Shown here: positions 49,615 through 64,000 of the stretch, in pieces
Position numbering within the stretch: the stretch's first letter is position 1
Layout: every line of letters starts with the position of its first letter
Assembly: GCA_015178975.1 (NCBI GenBank)
Contig: WHVD01000011.1
Coordinates: forward strand, 310,001 to 374,000
DNA: 64,000 bases
Direction: 5' to 3'
Source of the DNA: Hysterangium stoloniferum
Taxonomy: Eukaryota; Basidiomycota; Agaricomycetes; Hysterangiales; Hysterangiaceae
Position numbers and translations under genes: made by a program
Notes under the pieces: model-generated
The model's input: the letters and a program-made list of their open reading frames with translations, nothing else
Databases searched by the model: none
Told to the model about the DNA's origin: nothing

Positions 49615-51989
49615 TCATGCAGTTTTAGGATCAACGGTTGAAATATCCACTGTCAAAGGGTCCTATAGACAAGTGAGAACTTCACATAATCAGTACATAA
49701 AATTAATATCCCACCTTGCCTGCCCTGATTTCAGAGGCAGATGGCATCTTTCCCAGACGCAACAGCTCAGAGCAATAGGTCACAATTGGGTCGAATTGCA
49801 TGCTGAAGAGGGAAAAAATTTAACTCCATCCTCGTTATATTCAAAATGTCAAACCCTGACCTTGCCACAGCAATGATGCGGTCGCCTTTCGTGTAATATG
49901 CGACAAACTGAACATAACCATGCCATTATCAACCGAGTAAAATATCTCCAAGGAATACGACACACCTTCATCTCAGACGGGTCGCCTTTGATGATGACGT
50001 CCTCGTAGCCAACACCATTACCAGCATATCGCAGCTGTTGTCCCTCTGATCGTTATGCTAGTTCAACAGACTATTTCTCGGTATACAAAGTAAAGCAACG
50101 CACGTGCACTCCAGAAAATGGGTATCTTATTAAACGGTTCGCCTTTTCCCACAATAGTCCTTCCAACAGCCCGTCCATGATTTGAAGCAACATTCCAATG
50201 TTCAATTCTCCTCAGGTCACCAGTGGTTTTTTCAGGATACACGGCAATATCACCAATGGCATAAACATTGTCCACATTAGGAACACGGAGAAACTCGTCT
50301 ACTTTGACGCCGCCATCGCGCTCCAAGGATATGCTGCTGCTCTTGAGGAATTCTGTTGCTGGAACAACACCGACACCAGCGACGATAACGTCCGCGGGAA
50401 TGAAAACACCGCCTTCCAACTCAACACCTTCCGCAACTGACGCATTAGGGTTGGTGCGGATCTTGTTTACTTTGGCTGAAGGATGGAATTTGATGCCTTG
50501 TTTTTCGTGGAACTGGGGGGGATGAGTTACGGATAATAATAAAAGGTAAATGAGTGACCAAATGCAGATGCAAGTGCTGACGTTACCTTCTTCAAACCCT
50601 TGCCAATTTCAATGCCAAGGACTCGCTCGAAAGGGTAGTCTTCCATTGCAATGACATCGATCGAGGCAAGTTTGCGTTTAGAAACTGCCACGACAAGTTC
50701 CATGCTGATGAAAGAACTTCCAATAACCACAAGACGCTTGCCTTCTTGGATGGCTATAATAACATGTTAAAATGCCGTTTATTATATACAGTCAACCAGT
50801 AAACTCACCAGCATCAATCTTTTGTGCATCTTGTACATGGCGCAGGGTGAAAACATTCTCGGAATCAAAACCAGGAAGTGGAAGGCGACGGGGAGATCCA
50901 CCGGTCGCAAGGACGAGGTGTTCATACGAGACCTTTTCACCTTCTTTGGTCACAACGTGTTTTGCTTTTGTATCGATGCCAGTTACAGTCTAAATCAGAA
51001 AAAAATCAACAACATGTGAAAGATAGGGAGAGGTACTTAGTACGGACCACACCAGTACGAAAATGAACGCCAAAGTTCTTCTGTAATTCAGATATTGAGC
51101 GCCATTCGACTTTGTTGGCATCAGTAATCAAGGCTTTGCTGAGCTTTGTCCTGTGTGGGGAAAGATCAGCTTGATTCCGCCCTGTGAACGACAGCACTAC
51201 CTGTCAATAGGCGCGTAGGTTTCGACACTTAAGACAGTAATTGATTTTTCATAGCCGTTCTGTTCGGAAGATTTAACACTTTGTCACATTACGGCTGATC
51301 TTGCACGGGCGTACCTCTCGCAGACTTTCAATGGCGTGCAAGGTGCCCGCACCTCCTCCCACAATAACTACACCTGGTCCCTGTGCCGCGTATCCTGTGG
51401 ATCTAAGGGTGGGGTAGCGCGCCTTGTTTTCTTTGCGGGTATCAGATGGTTTTGCCGTCACCTGGATCTTGCCGTCGATGACTTCTGCTTTGAAGGAGTG
51501 TATGGCATCAGGCGCAGGTGCATCCTCTGGTGCTCTATTAGGGCACAAATGGAAGCAGCTGAATAAAATTATATACCAATATCGCCAGTGCAAATATTGA
51601 AGCATGCTAGAATGGGCGGAATGGTTTATTCCGATGGCTCATGCATATGATTCAAGCAAAATTCGACAAACCTCCGTGCCAGGGGCTATGGTATACATAA
51701 AACGTTAACATCTCGGATGCAACTTTTGAAGCAAACACCATTACCAGACGACCCGCCCATCTGCTGTCAGCGTGCCCTTTGCCAATGGTGCACCATAATG
51801 AGTGCAGTAAGCACTGGTCGCGTACACCTTACTTCCCAGACGTGAAATAAGGACTTTCCCGCCCTCTCCAAACTCTACTTCCTTCCTGAAACACTGTTCA
51901 CTTATAAGCTCATGTCACCAAGAGAATACGAACATCTGGCCATCCTTGAGATCTTGCTCATTAAGAACTGCGATAGTCTGTGTGGACAT
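49615..51989 (-). CDS. Rieske-type FAD-dependent oxidoreductase (AIFM3-like)
   Basis: Two-part protein: an N-terminal Rieske [2Fe-2S] domain, then an AIF/ferredoxin-reductase type FAD and NAD(P)H module. The ATG at 51989 gives MSTQTIAVLNEQDLKDGQ. The Rieske ligands are CTHYGAPLAKGTLTADGRVV and, over two splice junctions, CPWHGACFNICTGDI. The FAD Rossmann motif is VVIVGGGAGTLHAIESL; TYAPIDRTKLSKALI follows. The NAD(P)H-binding GxGxxG region reads RLVVIGSSFISMELVVAV. The second FAD motif is NVYAIGDIAVYPEKTTG, followed by HWNVASNHGRAVGRTIVGKG. The end reads DPLTVDISTVDPKTA (stop at 49615). Electron partner and location are unknown; the family includes AIFM3 and fungal AIF-like proteins. Confidence 0.9.
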
Positions 51990-52518
51990 TGTGCGGAGTG
52001 TGTGACGATAGACAACGAGAAGCAATTGTCGGCGTGCAAGAAGCATAAACTATATGCATCAGTGCTTTATACTTATGCGTCATTTCTTTTCACGCGTGTT
52101 ATGCCGAATCATTATCGATCACTTTGTAATCACTGACTAATGTGGGAGAAGATACTGCGTGGGAACATTCCATTATCGTTTCGACTCATGGGTACGCTAA
52201 TAGACGACTATTTCTTTTTCCTTGGTCAAAAATGGGCGACGATTTTCAGTGGCCAATTCGAGAACGCCCATATGAATCGCCCTGGCTGGTATTGGTTGAC
52301 CGGAAATATACTAAACGGAGATCTCTGCAATCTTAGAAGATATTTTGGTTGTATGTGGTTATATACAAACATGGGGCAAAAGTATCCGGATATTTCTGGG
52401 GCCTTTTGAGCGGCCTATATTACTTTAACTAGGAGTTCTGTCGTGAGCGCGTAAATGTACTAGGGGACGCGTCCACATGCACCCATAGGATCGCGTCAGG
52501 CATCGACCTTTAGTGACA
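51990..52518. promoter_or_regulatory. divergent promoter region of the oxidoreductase gene and SMC1, with ACGCGT boxes
   Basis: 529 bp between start codons. ACGCGT at 52467-52472 lies 47-52 bp upstream of the SMC1 start and fits an MBF (MCB) site, as expected for a cohesin gene expressed at G1/S. Another ACGCGT at 52092-52097 lies about 100 bp upstream of the oxidoreductase start. Single six-base matches are weak evidence. Confidence 0.4.
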
Positions 52519-55500
52519 ATGCCTTTAACTCGCATTGAAGTTTGTGACTTCAAGTCATATAGGAAAGTAAATTATGTCGATGTAGTATGGATGCTCCACT
52601 TACTTCAATGCCTTGGAACAGAGGTCACCAAATTATAGGTCCCTTTGGAACATTCACTAGTGTCATCGGTCCCAATGGAGCGGGCAAATCGAATCTCATG
52701 GATGCTATTTCATTTGTTCTCGGAGTGAAGAGTGTACAACTCCGGAGTAGTCAACTGAAGGATCTGATATATCGGGGAAGACGGCTTGGTAGAGAGGGCG
52801 ACCCCGCACAGGAAGAGGAACAAGAGGAGGAAGGGGTGGCGGGCGAGGGGACAGCTCAGAAGGCTTGGGTACTTGCGGTTTATGAAGATGGGGAAGGGAA
52901 AGAATGGAAATTTCAAAGAACGTGAGTGGGATTCGCGCTCTTCGATATGCTGGCTCAGGCTATTTTATACAGAATTTCGACATCTGGGAGTAGCGAGTAC
53001 CGCCTGAATAACAAGGTTGTAACATATCAGGCGTACAACCATGCCTTGGAAAAACAAAACATCCTTGTCAAGGCCAAAAATTTCCTCGTATTCCAGGCAT
53101 GACTTCTTCTCTGAACTGCGACATCTCACTCACACTCTTGACCAATAAGGGTGACGTGGAGGCCGTAGCATCACAGTCGGCCAAAGATTTGGCTCGCCTG
53201 ATAGAACAGATCAGTGGTTCTCTGGAACTGGCTCCGGAATATGACCGCGCAAAATCCCAACAAGACCGCGCGACCGAGAACGCGACTTTCAATTTTAACA
53301 AACGCCGAGGCATTGCTGGCGAAATCAAGCAGTTCAAGGAACAGAAATCTGAGGCGGAGCGATTTGAAACGCTCTGTAGCGAGAGGGTCTGCTCACATTA
53401 GTTACGAGGAATACAGTCATTGATCAAGTCTTATCGTACAGGACACTCTCATCATGCAACGACTCCTTTGGAAGCTTTTCCATATCGAGGAGAAAATCGA
53501 GGATAATTTTCGAGCTATTAACGCCCAGAACACGGATATTGTCAGCTTGCGGGCTGACCAAAAGGACCACGATGAGAAGCTCGCCGAGGCTCGCGAAGAT
53601 CAGGCAAAGGCCAGATCCGAAGTGTCCAAGCGTGAAAGACGAATTAGAAGGCAGGAGAAGGCTATGGAAGCCAAGGTAGACAATCTGCTTTCTCTTGTTT
53701 CCTGGCTGTACTAACCCACACTCAGCAACCAGCTATGGTGGCACTCGAAGCTCAGATCGCACATTTTGAACGGCGGCTTAAGTCTGCGAATGAACTTGCC
53801 GAAACTGTACAGAAAGACGCTGAAAAACAAGAGCAGAAGTTAGAAATATTACAGAACGAGTTGGCAAGCGTACAGAAAGCCGCCAATGCTGCTCAAGGTA
53901 GTATTACCATTTTTCATTTGCCATTCACTACTTGATATATAACTACTTCAGAGATCTCAAGAAAAACATCGTCGAAATCACTGGCACTAAGCGAAGAGAG
54001 TCTTGAAGAATACCGCAAACTGTACGTCATATGTGTTCAGCCCTCCTCCCGTCCAGCTTGACAAACATGTTTGGTTCAGGAAAGCCGCAGCGAATATACA
54101 GGAAGTCGAGACTCGCCAACAGCTTGAAACACGCCGTCGTGATGAGAAAACGCAAGGGCGGGCTCTGACCAGTCTCAATGAAAAGATTGCCCATTTCGAG
54201 GAGAGGAAAACAAAGTTGGACGAAGAGAAGGTGACTCAGAGTACGAAAAAAGCGGAAGTATGTTTGTGTTATTGTTTTTATGGAAATTGGCTGAAGGCAA
54301 ATGTTGTCTAGTTGCAAGAACAACTTGAAAAAGTCCAGGATGAGTTAAAGCGCGCCAAGCGCGAGTTAGAGAACACCCAGTCAGAAAGGACTAGAGTTCT
54401 GTATGTCACTTCCTTTTTTACATCGATATTGTACTCATTTAATATCTACCTCAATCTCAGTAAATTAGAAGCGGAGATAAATGAGAAACTCCAAGAGTGC
54501 CATAACAAGCTGCTGCAGGCTGGCGTGGACCAGAAGGAAAGTGAGAAAGAGGCAAGGCGAAAGGAAACCTTTGCGAGTTTGCAGCGTATCTTTCCAGGTA
54601 TGGTTTTGCTTTCGAAGCTGTTTGATATATTCTGTTTATGTTTACTGATGGCAGCCCTATAGGCGTCCGTGGTAGAGTTATTGATCTTTGTCAGCCGACA
54701 CAACGCAAGTATGAAGCGGCCGTTTCTGTCATTCTGGGTCGAAACATCGACGCTTTGGTCGTTGACCAGGAGAAGACAGCTATCGACTGTATCGAGGTAT
54801 GATACTGGCTTAGTCTCCCTTCACTAGTTAACCCCTCGTCACGATAGTTCATGCGCAATCAGCGCGCAGGTCAAGCGACCTTTATCCCGCTGGATACTAT
54901 CCAAGTGAAACCTATCAACGACAAGTTCCGTAGTTTTGCGAAGGGCGCGCGACTAGCGCTTGATTGTATACAGTTCGAGCCTGCAGTAGAGCGCGCTATG
55001 CATCATGCCTGCGGAAATGCTTTGGTTTGCGATACTATGGAGGTTGCGAGGTATGTATGCTATGATAAAGGGCAGGAGGTTAAAGGTTAGTAGACTTTTC
55101 TGAGAAATATCTGAGAGGCTGAAATGATTGAATAGCCGTCACTTTGGAGGGAACGATCATTCATAAAAGTGGTCTCATTACTGGTGGTAGAAGTACCCAT
55201 CATAACAATAAGAAATGGGAGGAAAAGGACGTGCAAGGTGAGTATTGCATCTTAGCGGACCGGGTGGAAACTTAATGTATATGTAGGTCTACATCGGCAG
55301 CGAGATAAACTTTTCGCGGAATTGCGAGAGCTTAATAAATCAAAGCCTCGTGGTAAAGCAGACGAGAACATCATTGCTGAGATCAATCGGCTTGAGTCGT
55401 CACTGCTTATCGTCAAAGATGATCTGGTGCGTCATTATCATAATATTATAGGATTACAATCGATATATATTTGCAGACTGCCTGCGAGCATAAGCTAACG

Positions 55501-57547
55501 GGCATCAAGGACGAGCTTAAACATGTCAACCAAGAACTCAAGAAGCATCGCCCAGAGCAGGCTAAGGTGAGAGGTTTTGAACTAGGGGAGTCTACGCACG
55601 ACATCCGTTAATACTGTAAAATTCAGCTCCAAGCCTCCCATAGTCAACTTCAGAACAAGATCTCTGAGTTAGCCGAGGTCGTCAATGTCGCCGAGGACAA
55701 GATCTTCGGTGCTTTCTGTCGCAAAATCAATGTGTCACATATTCGTGAATATGAAGAGAGACAGCTGAAGGTCTCCCAAGAGGAGAATGAGGCTAGGGTG
55801 AGATTTGATACTCAGATCGCGCGTTTGACGCATCAGTATGTTGCTTCTCATTTCTTGATTATCATTTCTTGTACTCATGTGCCGCGTATTAGAACCAAAT
55901 TCGAACAAGAATCCCTTAAAACGATACAGGACCGTTTTGAGATGCTACAAAAGGCTGCAGTGGATCACACTACCACTCTTGCCGAGCTCGCCGTGTCCAA
56001 GCAGGCCGCTCAAGCTGAAGTTGACGAATCACAGAACGCGATAGAAGTGCTACAAGAGGAACTTAAGGGCTTCCAAGAAGACTTGGAAGAGAAGACGACC
56101 GCTTTGGATAATGTTAAACGGATTGCAAGTAAGGCGAGTAAAGCGCTTGATAAAGCGTTGAAGGACATCGCTACAAAGGTAAGTTGTATACTGCCAGTTA
56201 TGGCCATACTGTGGCTCATCCTTGCTTTCAGAACGATGAGATCGAGAAGCTGGCATCGGAGCGTTCGGGTATATATCGCAAATGTCGTCTTGAAGAGATC
56301 CCGTTACCTCTTGAAGAAGGTAATCTCAAGAACGTCCCCATGGAGGAAGTGCGTAGTTTTAGCATTGTTCGACTTCCGACTTGTGCTTAATGACAAACGG
56401 ATGAAAGAACCTTCGCGGCGATGTAGCCATGGATGTCGATGAAGACGAAGATGGTACACAGCGGCCAAAACAGGTGGATAACTACGGCATTCAGGTGGAT
56501 TTCTCATCGCTGGATGACGATGAGCGTCAGGTAGGTTGGGGGGATGTCCACATGCTACCTTCAAAGATGCTGATGGTTTGTCATAGGATGGTTCGGCCGA
56601 TGCTGGCGCTGTGTTCGATAACTCGATATCAAAACTTGCTGCAGAGATTGAGCGTATGGCACCAAATATGAAAGCCATGGAGAAGTGCGTCTACAGTGTA
56701 GCCTTTCTCTTCTTGATCTAACGGCTGCCGTATTAGGTTGGATGATGTACAAGCGAAGCTCGCTGAGACAGAAAAAGAAGCAGACAAAGCACGGAAAGAT
56801 TCCAAGAGTGCGAGAGACGAGTTTAACGAGATACGTAAACAGAGGTGGGTCTTGGTACAGCACAAAAGACATACCCAGCGACTAATGAGGCCTTGCTAGA
56901 TGTGATCTGTTCAACAAAGCCTACAACCACATCTCACAGTGCATCGATCAGGTGTACAAAGATCTTACTAGAGGAAAGGCCGCACCCATGGGCGGTGTCG
57001 CTTACCTTAGCTTGGAAGATAACGAGGTAAATCCGTCTGATCGGTGAGGGGCCACATTAATTGACCTATGGCATAGGAACCGTACTTGGGCGGTATCAAA
57101 TATCATGCAATGCCACCTATGAAACGATTCCGGGATATGGAGCAATTGTCTGGAGGAGAAAAGACCGTAGCGGCATTGGCGCTATTGTTCGCGATCCACA
57201 GGTGAGCTGGCCCGTTTTTGAGGTTGATACGGTCGTAAATCTATGTCTGTGTTATAGTTATCAACCGTCCCCGTTCTTTGTGTTGGACGAGGTCGATGCA
57301 GCGTTAGATAACACGAACGTTGCCAAAATCGCGAACTACATCCGGAATCAAGCATCTGACAAGTTCCAATTCGTCGTCATCAGTTTGAAGGGCTCGTTAT
57401 ACGAACGTGGGAACTCGCTAGTGGGTATTTATCGTGATCAAGATGTGAATAGTTCGCGTACTTTGACATTAGAAGTAAGTCGGACGAGAATCCAACACTG
57501 CGTACATGCTAATGCAACGTTTGTAGCTAACGCAATACGACAACTAA
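52519..57547 (+). CDS. SMC1: cohesin subunit Smc1
   Basis: ATPase arm of the cohesin ring, for sister chromatid cohesion and loop formation. The ATG at 52519 gives [14 protein letters not shown](R), then [20 protein letters not shown] with the Walker A site [15 protein letters not shown] joined to [20 protein letters not shown] is Smc1-typical. Long coiled coils flank the hinge ([48 protein letters not shown]). The C-terminal head has the ABC signature [19 protein letters not shown] and Walker B as [20 protein letters not shown]; the last exon gives LTQYDN (stop at 57547). Two introns are unusual: the first fits only with a GA-AG boundary (52563-52621), and 53097-53149 is GC-AG. Confidence 0.94.
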
Positions 57548-57870
57548 GTCGCGGGTCTTCTGTTTTCCTTTCTTGCTATAGTGCTCTCAGGTGTATCTGT
57601 TGTGTTGTACTGATGCAGCCATATGAAATTTATTTGTACAAGTAGCGGGTTTAACACCAAATACATAAGGCTCCAAACTCGAACCAATGACTGAGATTCC
57701 GGGCATCAAGTGATATACTTCCCGGAATCCGGCGCCGAATCTGATACTTGTTGAAAGCTAAAGAGTGAATGACGGTGGGAGGTATGACTAAACATCGAAT
57801 TATGCCGAGGTGGTAAATACTGTAAATAATAATTAAAATAAAAAAGAAAATAATAAAGTATACTCATGGC
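57548..57870. other. intergenic region between convergent SMC1 and the unknown gene
   Basis: About 320 bp of 3' flank, with an AT-rich stretch near 57820-57860. No feature is seen. Confidence 0.55.
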
Positions 57871-59899
57871 TCATGGAGTATGTGGATGTGAAAGCGAGTC
57901 TGAATCACTTTGATCAAGTCCTAGTATATGATCACTATCAGGTCGGGAAGGCAGCATACCGCCGTTCACCGGCAATGGCGATGGGATTGGGAATTCGCTT
58001 GAATCCGACAAGTGATACATATTCAAAGCCGTCGTTATGTAACTTGTATGCAGGAGATCACCGATACTTCCCGGGGCTTCTTGGCTGGATGTGGTGAAGA
58101 CAGTGTCTCGATTTGAGTTGGAGTATGGGTGCGGCGGCGCCGATTCCGAGACTAACTGATCGTCCGTTTGCCCGAACGTGAGCGAGGTAGAATGGCGTCG
58201 CTCCCCTTCTTCTTGGTCAACGACTTGCACGGGGGCGGAGAGCGCGACCGAGTCGATCCGAAGGGTGTCTGACAAAGCATATGAAATGAGTCATCATCAT
58301 CGCATACGGTGTGTTGAATACGATTCAACTCAGACACTTACCTTCTAATGACTCATGCTCGATTACCGACGAAACCTCCGACGACTGCGCATCCTCAAGG
58401 TAATCTTGCTCCTCCAACTGCTCCGCCCCCTCTCCCGCCGCCACACCTACCCTCATCGACATTGGCGGTCCCATGCTCACCGAGTTCGCATTAAGACCCG
58501 TCATTCCCATCTCTCTTGACGAATACACATCATCCGCCGCCTCCTCTACAATATCCAGCCTTTCCGTATTCGCATTCACATCCACACCACTCAGAATTTG
58601 AAGCTCATCTGAGAGTTTCCGTGTGAGATTACGCAATCCGCCGAGCCCCTCATTCGACTTGATGCGGTCTTCATCCCACTCGTGTGAGTGGACAGTGCGT
58701 GTAGTATCGAGGGAATATGCGTGTGAGTGCGTCGTGGAATCGGGGGGCACGTAAAATAGATCGGAGAACGACTCAGCATCGTCTAAACTTTTTAGGAGTC
58801 TACTCATTCGACTGCGGCTGTATTGGGATGATTGGCTTGAGAGCGCGGAGCTTGCTTCTCGACTTCGATTAATATGATGAGGAGAGTATACGCTAGGCTC
58901 GGCACGAGGCTCACGCTCGGATTTCTCAGAACGCGCAGCGATGCTATGCGAAAGTGATCCATCCGAAAAGGTAGTCAGGATGGAATGACGGGGCGAATTG
59001 GATTGAAATTGGGGGTGAGCTTGATGTTGGACTTGACTCTTGGAACTGGAATTGATCGCTTGTGGCGGGGGTGGCGGCGGGGGAACTGGAGGCCTAGGTT
59101 CTGTACCAGTCACCCTATCAAACTCGCTATCTCTCGTTCCCCGCTGAAACGCTGTTGACAACACTTCATCCACACCAAGCATACTCTTCCTCTTCTCATT
59201 AGCGTTGATGCTTTCAAACGCATACGCAGTTGGGCCAGCAATGTATGAAGGTGGGGGTGGTAGAAGCGGCTGGAGCTGTGGTTGTGACAGTTTACGAGAC
59301 GATGAGAGTGAAGGATGTCGTGGTTTATAATCTGGCGCGGTGGGATGTGGACCAGCATACGTCGCAAATTCGGTGATGGGTGCGTAAGGGTGTGATGAGA
59401 GATCTGGAAAGTCAACGGAGACTGGGGAGACGGCGGGGGGCGTGGAGAGCGCAATGCCGACAGTGGGGGTGGGGAGTGAGTTAGATGTGTTGGAGGACTG
59501 GGGGTGTGAGAGGGCATCGTACAGCGCAGGGTTTGGATGCGGTGTATGCGATTTGAACGACGTCATCCCAGCGATCTTCTCCTGTGTTGGATCAATATCG
59601 ACTCTTAATCTCCCACTCTTCTTCCTAGTTTTAGTCAGACTCAGTTTCCTACTTCTTTGGTTCTGGAAACCAGTCCGTGCGAATTGGCTCCATTGTTCGC
59701 GTTCCTTATCACGTTGTGCACCGGCACGCAAGACTTCTTCTGTGAATGTTATTGGGTCTATTTCATCTTCAGGCCCGTGGTGTTCTCGGCCAGATGAAGG
59801 TAAAGGAGAACGAAGGAGCTTCTGCTCCGGCTTCGATTTAGACTGAGATTTCAACAACAACTTTGGCGTGGGAGGACTAAACAAGATTGAATACTTCAT
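57871..59899 (-). CDS. unknown Ser/Pro-rich protein, probably disordered
   Basis: Two exons. The ATG at 59899 gives MKYSILFSPPTPKLLLKSQS. The first exon runs open for over 500 codons to a clean GTAAGT donor near 58340. The second exon (from about 58266) begins DTLRIDSVALSAPVQVVDQE and ends SDSDSLSHPHTP. I recognise no domain. Most of the chain is rich in Ser, Pro and His, with proline runs (PRPPVPPPPPPP). The only segment that looks folded or conserved is near residues 45-105: FTEEVLRAGAQRDKEREQWS, then FQNQRSRKLSLTKTRKKSGR. The long open frame and good splice sites support a real gene. It might be a regulatory or cytoskeletal scaffold; no function is claimed. Confidence 0.75.
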
Positions 59900-60080
59900 T
59901 GGGAGAGTTGGGTGTTAAAATGGCTTTTAGTGGGGGATGTTACTGAGTATAAGAGTAGGAGAGAGACACTGAAGCTTGTCACTTGTGAGAATCTAACCTA
60001 ATATGTAACCGTACGTGTGGCGTTTTGAGACGGAACCTACGGAATGGAAACACAGGCGCCTACTTACCGCAAACATAGCA

Positions 60081-60437
60081 ATGCCTTTGGACGCGACCAA
60101 AGTGGACGAGCTCAAAGGCAAGTTCGATGATAATAATGTTCCATCGTCAAGCTTCTGATATTATATCACTTAGCTGTACGCGCAGAACGCGAAAATATCA
60201 TCCGCGAACAGTGGATTAAAGCCATGGAGCTTCGTATCGTACAGGAGCAGCTTGCTGTTTGCCACAAGTCGGAGGGTGTGAACCACTACGAGAATTGCAA
60301 AGAATGGTCAGATCGCTATCTATCCATGTTGGGTAATAGCAGGGTGAGTGATGCCCTCTAAAATGTGACCAAAAGTGACTTCTAATGCAATGTCGTATTC
60401 TGTACAGGTTACAGGATACAGGAAAATAGACGTTTGA
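60081..60437 (+). CDS. NDUFB10: mitochondrial complex I accessory subunit NDUFB10/PDSW-type (78 aa)
   Basis: Small subunit of the complex I membrane arm. Three exons (60081-60117, 60174-60343, 60408-60437) sum to 237 nt and encode 78 aa. It starts MPLDATKVDELK and continues RAERENIIREQWIKAMELRI. The conserved core CHKSEGVNHYENCKEWSDRY carries two Cys spaced C-x11-C, followed by LSMLGNSRVTGYRKIDV. The first intron has a GC donor in a strong context (AAAG|GCAAGT) and an ordinary AG acceptor. The gene is too short and too split to stand out as one open frame. It is divergent from the unknown Ser/Pro-rich gene and convergent with the MYST acetyltransferase gene, with 110 bp between stops. Confidence 0.85.
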
Positions 60438-60547
60438 ATTGTTTAATATGATCATAACATGATAACAAAAGAAATGAAAGCTGAAAGCTACAAACATATT
60501 ACATTCCCAGAGCGAAAGAAAATATAGCGCAAGCCACTCAACTATGG

Positions 60548-64000
<3,453 letters not shown>

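Overview
The window is nuclear DNA of a filamentous basidiomycete, most probably an Agaricomycete. The genes are densely packed and cut by many introns of about 50-60 nt. The proteins are fungal in type: dolichol kinase, cytosolic homocitrate synthase, a GAF hybrid histidine kinase, a GH92 mannosidase and a bZIP of the RARDVQRAFRARRAAHLEAL type. I see no rRNA, tRNA, CRISPR array, retroelement or biosynthetic cluster. Nearly everything recognisable is housekeeping. All spans below run from start codon to stop codon and include introns.

Layout. 0-9.3 kb: SGD1/NOM1 (+), EFM4 (-), PAM18 (+), a farnesylation-motif class A J-protein (-) and the rRNA methyltransferase RCM1/NSUN5 (+). 9.3-14.5 kb: two complete tandem copies of the branch-point binding protein gene (MSL5/SF1), both on the minus strand. 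14.7-18.1 kb: SSL2/XPB (+). 18.1-20.3 kb: a poorly resolved stretch with a possible decayed BTB-like gene. 20.3-27.3 kb: bZIP (-), uracil-DNA glycosylase (-), dolichol kinase SEC59 (+) and an unassigned open exon. 27.5-33.4 kb: hybrid histidine kinase (+). 33.6-38.6 kb: homocitrate synthase (-) and GH92 (-). 39-42.5 kb: TRAP-alpha (-), VPS71/SWC6 (+) and SWD2 (-). 43.8-45.3 kb: an alpha/beta hydrolase ending in a peroxisomal signal (+). 46.7-52 kb: LAMMER kinase (-) and a Rieske-FAD oxidoreductase (-). 52.5-57.5 kb: cohesin SMC1 (+). 57.9-64 kb: an unknown Ser/Pro-rich protein (-), complex I NDUFB10 (+) and a PHD-MYST acetyltransferase (-) that runs off the right edge.

I did not find a wholly new multi-gene system. 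The points most worth following are: (i) the tandem BBP/SF1 duplication, with intact coding frames, unrelated upstream sequence and a strikingly conserved block beyond the stop codons; (ii) three inferred micro-exons (18, 16 and 14 nt) that carry catalytic or ligand motifs, two making the histidine kinase H-box and one the Rieske C-P-W-H-G ligand box; (iii) a first SMC1 intron that only fits with a GA-AG boundary, plus GC-AG introns in SMC1 and NDUFB10; (iv) a bZIP basic region lacking the usual Asn; (v) a degenerate receiver-like segment inside the histidine kinase; and (vi) paired ACGCGT boxes in front of the DNA repair gene UNG1, with a single one in front of SMC1.

Exon boundaries were read by eye from splice consensus and family conservation. 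Short exons and first exons are the least certain parts.
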